This document shows, piece after piece, positions 44,386-53,404 of a DNA stretch of 64,000 nt; the stretch's first letter is position 1, and the number at the start of each line of letters is the position of its first letter. The notes under the pieces are model-generated. The model did not search any database. It saw only the letters and a list, made by a program, of their open reading frames with translations, and was not told the origin of the DNA. Where the stretch lies: positions 248,001-312,000 of the forward strand of contig NZ_JAPFCC010000001.1 of the NCBI RefSeq assembly GCF_025562715.2, read 5' to 3'. The position numbers and the translations under genes are program-made. This stretch comes from Endozoicomonas gorgoniicola (lineage in GTDB: Bacteria; Pseudomonadota; Gammaproteobacteria; Pseudomonadales; Endozoicomonadaceae).

Positions 44386-46629
44386 TTATACATGTGTTTC
44401 GAGCGCTTTCTGAGCGGCTTCTGCTTTCTTTTGAGCAGCATTTAAAGCAGCTTCCAGTTCGGGCGTAACCGAATCAGCCTGATCCATTGCCCGTTGTGCT
44501 TTTTTCAGTGCGGCTTTTGCCATGGCGCTTTCTATTTTCAGCCTTTTGGCTTCATCCGTCTGTGCCGGTTTTGCCGCTTTGGGTTTGCCAGTCTGACTTG
44601 TGCTTTGAGCAGAGGGCTTAGCAGCAGAGGGCTGTGCAGCAGAAGCCTGAATAAGCTGTTCCAGTTTCGCACGACAGTCGTCAACGGTTTCCTGAAGCGC
44701 CCGGGTTTCAGCGCTGTTTTCTTCCAGCGCTTTCGCAAGAGAACGTTCAGCTTTCTTCAGGGCAGCTTTTGCCATTGCCTGCTCAATCTTCAGCTTTTTG
44801 TCTTCAGCAGACGGTGCCGGTTTAGCCGCTGGTGCGGCAGACATGACAGCATCAAACTGCTTTTGCAGCTTGTCGGCCTGAGCCTGAAGCATATCCACAT
44901 TGGCTTTCAGCTTGCTGGTATCACCTTCACCGGTCGCTTCAGCCTTGCTCAACGCCCGCTGTGTTTTCTTCAGCTGGGCATTGGCCATGGACAGGTCAAT
45001 TTTCAGTTTCTTCTGTTCAGGAGTAAGCTCTTGCTTACCGGTTGTTCCCACAGAGCCAGCGGCTTTCTTCGCTTTGGCACGCTCGATGGCAGCTTTTACC
45101 GGATCGATTTCTTCACTGCTGGCAGATGTTGCACCGGCGGCTTTTTGTGCTTTCAGCAGGGCGGCTTTTTCAGCATTTGCCTTGCGTCGTGCTTCTTTCT
45201 CTGCCTTTTCACGTTCCAGACGATTCTGGCGGTTTTCATAACGGACTTTCGAACGTTCTGATTTAGCGTGTCTGGCTTCAAGGTTGCGGATTTCACCTTT
45301 GGAAGCCCGGTAGTATTGCACCAGTGGAATACTGCTTGGGCATACGTAAGAGCAGGCACCGCATTCGATACAGTCAAACAGGTTATGGTGCTTCAGCTGT
45401 TCGTGGTTTTCTGCTTTGGCGTGCCAGAATAACTGCTGTGGCAGCAGCGACGCCGGACAGGCTTCTGCGCACATACCACAGCGAATACAGGCCTGGGCAG
45501 GCGGTGCTGACGGAAACTCCATGTCGCTGCCAGCAATGACACAGTTACTGGTTTTAGTCACCGGTACATCGGGGTCGTCCATTGTGAAGCCCATCATCGG
45601 ACCACCCATGATCAGGGTCTTCAGTCGTTCCTGCTTGAGTCCCGTCACCTGAAGTAAATTGTGAACCGGAGTACCCAGCAGAACTTCCAGATTCTGCGGC
45701 GTCTGCAAGGCTTCACCAGTCAGGGTGGTGATTCGGGAAATCAGTGGACGACCATGGACAACGGCCTCTTCAATAGCGACCGCAGTCCCCACATTTTGTA
45801 CGACAATGCCCAGATCCGCAGGCAGTTTACCGGAAGGAACTTCCTGCCCGGTCAGAATCTGTATCAGCTGTTTCTCGCCACCGGACGGGTAACGGGTCGG
45901 GAACACCACCACTCTGATCGTGCGACCCTTACGCTGTGCCAGTGCTGTTCTCATGGCGTAAACCGCTTCCGGTTTGTTATCTTCAATGCCGATCAGGCAA
46001 CGTTCGGTCTTCAGCAGGTGCATCATAATTTCAGCACCGGCAATCACCTGCTCAGCCCGTTCCCGCATCAGCATATCGTCAGCGGTAATGTAAGGTTCAC
46101 ACTCGGTACCGTTAAGAATCAGGGTGTGAACCGGGTTTTTCGGAGCCAGCTTGATGGCTGATGGAAAACCCGCTCCCCCCAAACCAGCAATACCGGCATT
46201 GCGAATCACTTCAACCAGCTGTTCGGGGTCTGTCTGACGGTAGTCTTCTATTGGATTCAGTTCACACCAGCGGTCTTCACCATCACTGTCAATAACAATA
46301 CAGTTGTCGTTCATTCCGGACGGGTGAGGAATGGCATGAGGTTCAATGGCCTTGATGGTTCCGGAAGTTGGCGCATGTAAGGGCACACTGACAAAGCCGG
46401 TTGCCCTTGCGATCAGCTGACCTTTCAACACTTTGTCACCTGCCTGAACCACGGGGTCCGCAGGGGAACCTGCATGTTGCGACAGGGGTAATATCAGGCG
46501 CTCAGGCAGTGGCGCAGGTTTAATGGGCAGGCCGGTGGACTGGTGTTTGTTTTCCGGTGGGTGTACACCGCCGGTCAGTGGCCATACTCTGGCATTAACT
46601 TCTTTCAGGTCGATCAGGGACGTATTCAT
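44386..46629 (-). CDS. rnfC: Rnf complex subunit RnfC with long repeated tail
   Basis: The peripheral NADH/FMN and iron-sulfur subunit, 747 aa. The first 430 residues hold the NQR/Rnf barrel and flavin region (GLGGAGFPSAIKL and LILNGTECEPYITADD) and two 4Fe-4S motifs, CIRCGMCAEACPASLLP and CIECGACSYVCPSSIPL. From about 450 onward the chain is an Ala/Lys/Glu-rich coiled coil with three repeats opening KKLKI-x2-xMAxAxLKKxxRxxxxA. Such tails occur in gammaproteobacterial RnfC, with variable repeat number. The start overlaps the rnfB stop by 4 bases. Confidence 0.95.
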   Translation of the reverse strand: MNTSLIDLKEVNARVWPLTGGVHPPENKHQSTGLPIKPAPLPERLILPLSQHAGSPADPVVQAGDKVLKGQLIARATGFVSVPLHAPTSGTIKAIEPHAIPHPSGMNDNCIVIDSDGEDRWCELNPIEDYRQTDPEQLVEVIRNAGIAGLGGAGFPSAIKLAPKNPVHTLILNGTECEPYITADDMLMRERAEQVIAGAEIMMHLLKTERCLIGIEDNKPEAVYAMRTALAQRKGRTIRVVVFPTRYPSGGEKQLIQILTGQEVPSGKLPADLGIVVQNVGTAVAIEEAVVHGRPLISRITTLTGEALQTPQNLEVLLGTPVHNLLQVTGLKQERLKTLIMGGPMMGFTMDDPDVPVTKTSNCVIAGSDMEFPSAPPAQACIRCGMCAEACPASLLPQQLFWHAKAENHEQLKHHNLFDCIECGACSYVCPSSIPLVQYYRASKGEIRNLEARHAKSERSKVRYENRQNRLEREKAEKEARRKANAEKAALLKAQKAAGATSASSEEIDPVKAAIERAKAKKAAGSVGTTGKQELTPEQKKLKIDLSMANAQLKKTQRALSKAEATGEGDTSKLKANVDMLQAQADKLQKQFDAVMSAAPAAKPAPSAEDKKLKIEQAMAKAALKKAERSLAKALEENSAETRALQETVDDCRAKLEQLIQASAAQPSAAKPSAQSTSQTGKPKAAKPAQTDEAKRLKIESAMAKAALKKAQRAMDQADSVTPELEAALNAAQKKAEAAQKALETHV

Positions 46630-47231
46630 ACAGCCTGCCCCCGCTGGTCAGTAGCAATCAGGTTTTCGTCAGAAAGTCCGGTAAAGGCCGGAGACTGCTC
46701 CGGCAGCTCCCAGCGCCAGCTTCTTGTGGTTACTTCAATAGGGCGCATTTCTATACAGTCAACAGGGCAGGGCTCGACACAGAGGTCACAACCCGTGCAT
46801 TCATCACTCATAATAGTGTGCATCTGTTTGGCAGCCCCAAGGATGGCATCCACCGGGCAGGCCTGCAGACACTTGGTGCAGCCAATGCATTCGTCTTCAC
46901 GAATAAAAGCGACACTGGCAGGCTTTTCGGTACCACTCTCCGCATCCAGGGGTTCGGCTTCAACATCCAGCAAATCGGCCAGGGCGTTGATCGTCGCCTG
47001 CCCACCCGGAGGGCAGCGGTTAATGGCTTCCCCATTGGCAATGGCTTCTGCATAAGGGCGGCAGCCGGGATGGCCGCACTGCCCACACTGGGTCTGGGGC
47101 AGCAATTCGTTGATCTGGTCAACAATTGGATCGCCTTCCACTTTAAACCGCACACTGGCAAAGCCCAGTATGGCACCGAAAATCAGTGCCAGGGCTAGCA
47201 GGGCGATAATGGCATAAACAATAATTTCCAT
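46626..47231 (-). CDS. rnfB: Rnf complex subunit RnfB
   Basis: Ferredoxin-type entry subunit, 201 aa. One N-terminal membrane helix, then the four-cysteine cluster CGQCGHPGCRPYAEAI...RCPPGG, then two 4Fe-4S motifs, CIGCTKCLQACPVDAI and CTGCDLCVEPCPVDCI. These pass electrons from reduced ferredoxin into the complex. It sits 19 bases after rnfA and overlaps rnfC by 4 bases. Confidence 0.96.
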   Translation of the reverse strand: MEIIVYAIIALLALALIFGAILGFASVRFKVEGDPIVDQINELLPQTQCGQCGHPGCRPYAEAIANGEAINRCPPGGQATINALADLLDVEAEPLDAESGTEKPASVAFIREDECIGCTKCLQACPVDAILGAAKQMHTIMSDECTGCDLCVEPCPVDCIEMRPIEVTTRSWRWELPEQSPAFTGLSDENLIATDQRGQAV

Positions 47232-47250
47232 GTTGGCGTCGAGTTCTCCC

Positions 47251-47844
47251 TTACAGCCTGATCAGACCGGTAAAGCCCATGAAAGCCAGCGACATCAGGC
47301 CAGCGCTGATCATACCGATAGCGGCTCCCCGAAAGGGCGCAGGCACATCGGCAGCGGCAAGGCGTTCGCGCATGGCAGAAAACAGCACCAGTACCAGGGA
47401 AAAGCCCACGGCTGCTCCAAAGCCATAAGTGGCAGAGTCCACCAGAGAGCTGTTTATGCGGTTGCTGTTCAACAGTGCTACACCCAGTACGGCGCAGTTA
47501 CTGGTGATCAGGGGCAGAAAAACACCCAGCACCCGGTGCAGCAGGGGGCTGACTTTACGTACTACCATTTCTGTAAATTGCACAACCACGGCAATGACCA
47601 GAATAAAGGAGATCGTCTTCAGAAATTCCAGGCCCAGCGGAATCAGCAGATATTCATACGTCAGATAGCTGCAAATCGAAGCCAGGGTCAGTACAAATGT
47701 GGTCGCCAGAGACATGCCCATGGCGGACTCCAGCTTATTGGAGACCCCCATAAACGGACACAACCCCAGAAACTGCACCAGTACGAAGTTATTGACCAGT
47801 ATGGCGCTGACAAGAATCAGCACCAGTTCACTTATTTGATCCAT
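47251..47844 (-). CDS. rnfA: Rnf complex subunit RnfA
   Basis: Integral membrane subunit, 197 aa with six helices. NNFVLVQFLGLCPFMGVSNK and LITSNCAVLGVALLN carry the two cysteine-containing half-repeats that bind the intramembrane iron-sulfur cluster together with RnfE. It is the first gene of the rnfABCDGE operon. Confidence 0.96.
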   Translation of the reverse strand: MDQISELVLILVSAILVNNFVLVQFLGLCPFMGVSNKLESAMGMSLATTFVLTLASICSYLTYEYLLIPLGLEFLKTISFILVIAVVVQFTEMVVRKVSPLLHRVLGVFLPLITSNCAVLGVALLNSNRINSSLVDSATYGFGAAVGFSLVLVLFSAMRERLAAADVPAPFRGAAIGMISAGLMSLAFMGFTGLIRL

Positions 47845-48294
47845 TGTTCATTCAGTCCATAGCGGAGTTTTAGAATAGCCGCTCTACGAATTTCCAGATA
47901 CCGGCAGGGCGGCATCAGGTGACAGTTATTCAGGTGATGACCGGAGTATATATTCCTGAAACAGGCAATCAAATTGACCGGGTAGACTCAAAACGAATAA
48001 CCATAAACCCGCTTCGAAGTGATGCCACTCTCTACTGCTGCCGACACTGCATTTGGCGCTAAATACCTTTAAAAGATATGGTTTTTGTCCGGATTTTCCG
48101 GATTTCGTTCCAAAAGCGTAATAAAAAAATCTGCGTGATTATATCCATATTGAGTGTCTGGTGCATCGTAGAATTCCACAGACCTTAGCCTGTAAACCGG
48201 ATCAAATGGACCAGCTGATTTGGGTACACAGGCGCTCTGATCAGGGGTATTAGGTCGGGGTGTCTTTTTTCAGATGGCACTCTCAGTGCTGCTC
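47845..48294. other. Intergenic region upstream of rnfA
   Basis: 450 bases with no credible gene on either strand. It must contain the rnf promoter on the minus strand and the 3' end signals of the cyclase-like gene. I see no perfect terminator, repeat or recognisable operator. Confidence 0.5.
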
Positions 48295-50124
48295 TCAGTG
48301 CTGCTTGGAGATCATTGGTTCACCCGTCACTGCGCTGTAACGTCTGAAGCTTTTGCTGCGGACGCGGTGAATGCTTCCCCAGGCCGGGTTAGTGGGGGCG
48401 TAGTAGCTGTTGTCTTTCAGGAGGTTGATAAATGCCTTCAGCTGCTTTTCATCTTCGATGATGTAATAACGCTCTTTCAGTGGCTCAATGAACCTGGGCA
48501 GAACGACGGTTAAGGGGAAGTTGGTGTCGAGATCAGAAACCGGATTGTTGTTATCGGCGCCATGGTGGAACATTGGGTTCAGGCCGGTGCGTCCAATGGC
48601 GTAATTGAGAGTATGTAGATAGTGCTCTTCCTGTTTGGTCAGGTTGCCAAGCACCTGATCCATTTTTTGCAGGAAAGATTTCAGACTCTGAACCTCTAAC
48701 TGTATTTTTGCAAATTCAGCTTTTGACTGCTCCGATAATGTTTTTCCTTCCAACCGGGCCAGCCTTTGGCGAATTTCATCCGGACTGATGTCAGGCACTG
48801 GCACTTTGTCTTTGCCAGCCAGGTCAAGCTCTTCCTGCAGGGAGTAAAGGAAACACAGGTCATAATCCGGTATCAGGGGAACCACTTTAAGCGGTACAAA
48901 TTCGCCGTCTTCCTGTATGTCGATAAGCCAGTCACCGTCTTCTGTTTTTGAACCCCGGTAAAAATAAGGTAAATGTCCGGGTGATGGCCGGCACTGAAAT
49001 GTGATCTGATCTCTGGCAGTGTACTCAAGCTGTTCAATCATCGACACATCGGAACCAGGCAGCTTTAGCATCTGCAACCTTTTCAGCTGTTGATCCGCTT
49101 GCCTCAGTTGCACGGCTTTATCAGACCATTCGTCAGCATACTTCTGAAATTTTTTCAGCTTGTGGGCGGGAGCGTCAAAGAGCTTGCCGTATTCCTGATT
49201 GTCGGTCAGATAAGGCGCCTGTACTCCCCATGATGCGGACTTTTGCTTGTGACTTAATGGCTTGGATCTGGCATTGTCCAGGGCAAGCTGCGTGGCGGTT
49301 TCAGGAAACGGCCTGATGCCAAGAACCAGGTGGTACACGCTACAGGTTTCGGCAAGCTCAACCAGATGCTCTCTGGGAATACCCTGACCAGGATAGGCCA
49401 GAACGGCTTCAAGCCCGCCGATGACAGGCAGTTTGCTAATGTACTTCAGCAGATCTGGAGGAGCTGACTCGCGCTCCTGTTTCAGGAGAGCAACGGGCAG
49501 CGACATGCGACGTTGAACGATTTTTCTGCCCGGCGAAACCTTCCACCCCCTGTCTTCCGGTTCTTTCTGAACCAATGTTGATCTCGTTGTTCTTGCAGTG
49601 GTCTCTCTTGTAGTGGTCTCTATGGAGGGCAAGCTGTGACGTTTGCGGAACGGACCGAATATGGACTGTATAGACAGAAAGTGTGGCGTCGGTTCAGCCC
49701 CCGGGAGGGCACTACTTAACTCTCTGGAGTACTGTCGACTGTGATATTGAGCAGGCACGCCCTCATCCGGAGGACTTGAGGAAATAGGTGAAAGGACAGA
49801 AGGCAGCATTGTATCCCGTGTTTCGGTGACTTTAGCTGACAGGCGAAGCTCCAGTGGTCTTGCAGGAGATGTCGAATCATCGGAGCTTCGATTTAACGAT
49901 GCTGTGAACTGCGGGGTGAGCATTACCTGTTTGTGCGACCAGTACCGTGAAGCGGAGTGGAGGCGTCGCCCATTGAATTTAGCACCTGTTCTTTTAACCG
50001 AAAGAACGTAATCGGAAGACGTTGATCGAATAATAGCCCGCGCCACGGCTTTGTTTTCAGGAGCCGAAGATTCAGTTGTTTTTTGCGGCAGATAAATTCC
50101 GGGCTTTGGTTGACTTCCTTCCAA
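48295..50124 (-). CDS. Edema factor/CyaA/ExoY-like nucleotidyl cyclase
   Basis: A 609-residue protein read from a TTG start with a strong GGAGGG site 8 bases upstream; a stop codon lies just before it. Residues 1-220 are Ser/Thr/Arg/Pro-rich and look disordered. Residues 260-590 follow the anthrax-toxin-A/CyaA cyclase layout: R271 in GIRPFPETATQL, K288 and K295 in SKPLSHKQKSASWG, the metal pair D420 and D422 in PDYDLCFL, and H521 to N527 in HHGADNNNP, then YIIEDEKQLKAFI and YYAPTNPAWG near the end. The catalytic His of CyaA (H63) is shifted by one: K293 with H292 beside it. A cAMP- or cGMP-making effector activated by a host cofactor is likely. No signal peptide is seen. Delivery route and activity are inference. 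Confidence 0.82.
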   Translation of the reverse strand: MEGSQPKPGIYLPQKTTESSAPENKAVARAIIRSTSSDYVLSVKRTGAKFNGRRLHSASRYWSHKQVMLTPQFTASLNRSSDDSTSPARPLELRLSAKVTETRDTMLPSVLSPISSSPPDEGVPAQYHSRQYSRELSSALPGAEPTPHFLSIQSIFGPFRKRHSLPSIETTTRETTARTTRSTLVQKEPEDRGWKVSPGRKIVQRRMSLPVALLKQERESAPPDLLKYISKLPVIGGLEAVLAYPGQGIPREHLVELAETCSVYHLVLGIRPFPETATQLALDNARSKPLSHKQKSASWGVQAPYLTDNQEYGKLFDAPAHKLKKFQKYADEWSDKAVQLRQADQQLKRLQMLKLPGSDVSMIEQLEYTARDQITFQCRPSPGHLPYFYRGSKTEDGDWLIDIQEDGEFVPLKVVPLIPDYDLCFLYSLQEELDLAGKDKVPVPDISPDEIRQRLARLEGKTLSEQSKAEFAKIQLEVQSLKSFLQKMDQVLGNLTKQEEHYLHTLNYAIGRTGLNPMFHHGADNNNPVSDLDTNFPLTVVLPRFIEPLKERYYIIEDEKQLKAFINLLKDNSYYAPTNPAWGSIHRVRSKSFRRYSAVTGEPMISKQH

Positions 50125-50211
50125 TCGTTAACCCTCCGGGGTGCTGGATCGACAGGGATTGGACAATAAGCAGGGGTATAAGTTCAAGGCAGAAAAGCGC
50201 TGGCAGCGCTT

Positions 50212-50841
50212 TCAATCAGGCACTTGCGGCTGCTTTGGGGGCGGCTGCCAGACAGCCCGTTTGATCATGATTGCTTGAAAAAGGCTGGAGCCAAGGATAT
50301 TATCCAGCCAGCGGATCAGTTGGGGGTAAGGGCTGCTATAAAACCAGTCCCGGTCCACATGGGCAAACTGGCGAACAAAGGGGGCAATACCATAGTCTGT
50401 GATGCTCAGATGATTCGCACTGAGCCCCTTGGTATGTAGTAGCTTACTTTCGAGCAGGGACAAAAAGCGTTCGCCCTGCTTGCGATAGTGTTCAGCGGAA
50501 TGATCAGGGTGACGGTCGGCGTATTTATACCGGTCGAGCCAGAGTTTGAATTCGTTGTCACACTGTTGAATCAATCCGGTATCTCCCGCCAGCCAGTGTT
50601 CCGGATCGTTAAGCTTCAGCGCCCACAGCATGATATCCAGGCTTTCATCAATCACTTTCCCATCGGGTAAAACCAGAACCGGAACGGTGCCTTTGGGCGA
50701 CACAGCCAGCATGGCTTCAGGTTTGTCCCGTAACAGGATTTCCCTGTATTCAACCGCTTGCTGGCTGACGGCAATTGCCAGCCTTGCCCGCATGGCGTAA
50801 GGGCAGCGGCGGAAAGTGTAGAGTACTGGCTGTTGTGTCAT
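50212..50841 (-). CDS. Glutathione S-transferase family protein
   Basis: A 209-aa protein with an N-terminal thioredoxin-like domain and a helical C-terminal domain. The motif FRRCPYAMRARLA places a catalytic cysteine where omega-type and glutaredoxin-like GSTs have it, and PKGTVPVLVLPDGKVIDESLDI is the glutathione-binding segment with its cis-proline. Thiol transferase or deglutathionylation activity is more likely than classic conjugation. It stands alone and diverges from the SDR gene. Confidence 0.88.
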   Translation of the reverse strand: MTQQPVLYTFRRCPYAMRARLAIAVSQQAVEYREILLRDKPEAMLAVSPKGTVPVLVLPDGKVIDESLDIMLWALKLNDPEHWLAGDTGLIQQCDNEFKLWLDRYKYADRHPDHSAEHYRKQGERFLSLLESKLLHTKGLSANHLSITDYGIAPFVRQFAHVDRDWFYSSPYPQLIRWLDNILGSSLFQAIMIKRAVWQPPPKQPQVPD

Positions 50842-50957
50842 TTTTTCTAAAGATAATGAAAAGTTATGAATGATCTAATAAATAGATATTTCAAACCGTT
50901 GTGGCTGAACGGGTAGAGTAGCATCGTACTTCATTCATAGCATACAGGAGAAAGTCA

Positions 50958-51680
50958 ATGAGCAAACCACTAATCGTAGTAACAGGTGCCAGTTCTGGTA
51001 TTGGTGAAGCTATTGCCCGTAAGTTCAGTGAGCAGGGTCACCCTCTGCTTCTTCTGGCAAGACGGGTTGAGAAGCTGGAGGCCCTGGATCTGCCTGAGAC
51101 TCTTTGCAGAAAAGTCGATGTCACTGACCGGACTGCCGTTGCTGCGGCGGTTAAAGAAGCAGAGGAAAAGTATGGTCCCACGGATTGCCTGGTAAACAAC
51201 GCAGGCATGATGCTGCTGGGGGTGGCGGCAGACCAGAACCCGGAAGAGTGGGACAAAATGATTGATGTGAATGTTAAAGGCGTCCTGAATGGCATTCATG
51301 CGGTGTTGAAACCAATGCAGGAGCGCAAGAGTGGCACCATTATCAACATCAGCTCTATTGCAGGCATCAAAGGGTTCCCAAACCATACGGCATACTGTGG
51401 CACCAAGTTTGCGGTTCATGGCTTAAGTGAAACCCTGAGAGAAGAAGTAGCTGACGACAATGTTCGAGTGATTGTTATCGCGCCGGGTGCTGTTGAAACT
51501 GAGCTTCTGAGTCACACGACGTCTGAAGACATCAAAAGCGGCTATGAAGGCTGGAAAGACAGTATTGGCGGAGCTATCACTGCGAGCAATGTTGCCGCCT
51601 GCGTGTCCTTTGCTTATGCGCAGCCGCAAGATGTGTGCGTGCGTGAAGTCGTTGTCGCTGCGACCCGGCAGCAGCCCTGA
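50958..51680 (+). CDS. SDR family NAD(P)-dependent oxidoreductase
   Basis: A classical short-chain dehydrogenase of 240 aa. The cofactor loop is TGASSGIGEAIA, the structural motif NNAGMM, the catalytic serine ISSIAG and the active-site pair Y-x3-K in YCGTKFA. Overall it resembles the YdfG-like group acting on small hydroxy acids or aldehydes; the substrate is unknown. CAGGAGAAAG precedes the ATG. Its last 29 bases (51654-51682) recur, with two changes, at 55551-55579 inside a chimeric pseudogene. Confidence 0.92.
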   Translation: MSKPLIVVTGASSGIGEAIARKFSEQGHPLLLLARRVEKLEALDLPETLCRKVDVTDRTAVAAAVKEAEEKYGPTDCLVNNAGMMLLGVAADQNPEEWDKMIDVNVKGVLNGIHAVLKPMQERKSGTIINISSIAGIKGFPNHTAYCGTKFAVHGLSETLREEVADDNVRVIVIAPGAVETELLSHTTSEDIKSGYEGWKDSIGGAITASNVAACVSFAYAQPQDVCVREVVVAATRQQP

Positions 51681-51684
51681 AAGC

Positions 51685-53127
51685 TTACTGAGAATTTGAC
51701 TTACTAAACGTTTGATTTAGTGATTTTGAATAGTTGCGATCAGTCGCTGGAGTTACCATGTTGAGCTTCATGGGTTTTATCCGGGAGAACAGCATGGCAA
51801 CGCCAATGCAGGTGAACGAGAGCCACATATAAGGCAGGTAGTCCAGTGTGGCGACGCCCAGAACACCGGTCATGAATATGCCATTATCACTCCACGGCAC
51901 CATGCCACTGGTAAGTGTTCCGCCAAACTCGGTGTTGCGGGACAACAGGTGGCGATCCGCTTTCATACGGTCGTAGGTATTGATCAGCAGACGCGGTGTC
52001 AGTATCAGGGAGAAATACATGGCACTGCCCAGCAGGTTGCCCATGAAGGCGGTCAGCAGGGTGCAGCCAGTCAGTTTGCTTTCATTGTTGATATGTTTTT
52101 CCAGTCGATCTGCCAGCGCATGAATAATGCCTGTCTTTTCCAGCAGACTGCCAAAGCCAAGCCCAAAAACAATGACAGCCAGAGAGCCAAGCATGCCCTG
52201 CATACCACCATTGGCTAGCAGACTGTTGAGAATAGTGACCCCGGTATCTGGTTGCGGCAGCACCCAGGCGCTGCGAAGGGCTGTGACGGGGTCTGTGTGT
52301 TGAAACAGAATCGCCCAGATAACACCCAGCAGTGCGCCGAAACTGATGGTTGGAAAAGCCGGTTTGTTCATGGCTAACAGGACAATAATTGCAATCGGTG
52401 GAATCATACAGTGCCAGCCGATATTGAAGTGCTGATCAATGGCGTAAATAACCTGCTGAACCCGGTCAAGGTCCATGTGATGGCCGTATTGCAACCCGGT
52501 GATAGTAAACAGTGCCAGAGTGATGCAGTAACTGGTCAGGCTGACAGGCAACATTCGACGTATATGACGGCTGATATCAACACCGGACATGCTGGAGGCC
52601 AGCACTACGCTGTCAGACAACGGAGACAGTTTATCGCCAAAGTAGACGCCTGAAAGAACCGCTCCGGCGGTAATTGGGGCAGGTACTCCCAGACTTTGCC
52701 CGATGCCCATCATGGCTATGCCTGCCGTACCCGCTGCGCCCCAGGAAGTGCCGGTTGCCAGGGCGGTCATGGAGCAGATCAGAACGGTGGTTGGTAGAAA
52801 AAGCCCCGGACTGATGGTGTTCAGGCCTGAATAGATAATGGCAGGGACAATGCCTCCGGCGATCCAGGTGCCGGTGAGTACGCCCACTGACAGAAGAATC
52901 AGTATGGCGCCAGTGCCATTGTATATTCCTTCAGCAGCAGCCTGTTCCAGTGAGCGGTAATCGTGTCCGAGCCAGATGCCCAGACCCATCACCACAAACC
53001 AGCCAATAAACAGGGCAAGGTGCACTGGTAAGTCAAACAGGGTGGTAAATGAGAAGGCAAGCAGCAGAAATAAGCCCAGAACCAACACGACTTGAAGCAT
53101 TGAGGGTAGAGAGGGACTTCTCGACAT
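51685..53127 (-). CDS. NhaC family Na+/H+ antiporter
   Basis: A membrane protein of 480 aa with about 11-12 helices. The start MSRSPSLPSML follows GGAGATGCTGT; a longer frame adds 18 poor residues. GTSWGAAGTAGIAMMGIG, LSGVYFGDKLSPLSDSVVLA and TLTSGMVPWSDNGIFM are characteristic of NhaC-type antiporters, including the paired Asp/Ser sites. It would expel Na+ in exchange for H+, in line with the sodium-based energetics suggested by Rnf and the V-ATPase. It converges with the SDR gene at only 4 bases distance. Confidence 0.9.
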   Translation of the reverse strand: MSRSPSLPSMLQVVLVLGLFLLLAFSFTTLFDLPVHLALFIGWFVVMGLGIWLGHDYRSLEQAAAEGIYNGTGAILILLSVGVLTGTWIAGGIVPAIIYSGLNTISPGLFLPTTVLICSMTALATGTSWGAAGTAGIAMMGIGQSLGVPAPITAGAVLSGVYFGDKLSPLSDSVVLASSMSGVDISRHIRRMLPVSLTSYCITLALFTITGLQYGHHMDLDRVQQVIYAIDQHFNIGWHCMIPPIAIIVLLAMNKPAFPTISFGALLGVIWAILFQHTDPVTALRSAWVLPQPDTGVTILNSLLANGGMQGMLGSLAVIVFGLGFGSLLEKTGIIHALADRLEKHINNESKLTGCTLLTAFMGNLLGSAMYFSLILTPRLLINTYDRMKADRHLLSRNTEFGGTLTSGMVPWSDNGIFMTGVLGVATLDYLPYMWLSFTCIGVAMLFSRIKPMKLNMVTPATDRNYSKSLNQTFSKSNSQ

Positions 53128-53404
53128 ACAGCATCTCCGGATAATTAATAGTACGTCTGTACCTTTAGAGCCGCCAAGCAAAGCAGGAACAGGGTTTCTC
53201 TATCTCAGACTGTCTGTAAGCAAAAAAGTGCATTTGAAGTAATAGAGAAAAATATTGACCAGTAGAATTAATAGTTCGACTTTTCTCTTTTTGCCATAGA
53301 ATCAGCAAAAAGGCCTGTAGTCTTTTGACGACAGGCTTGCAATGGGTAGATCTGAATCACCAATAAGGCAAATAACTAATGAAGTAAGCGGTTGAAGTAA
53401 GCGG

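Noticed and set aside
44494..45261. 255-codon plus-strand frame rich in Phe, Cys and Leu
   Set aside because: Antisense of the Ala/Lys-rich RnfC tail, which leaves the complement open.
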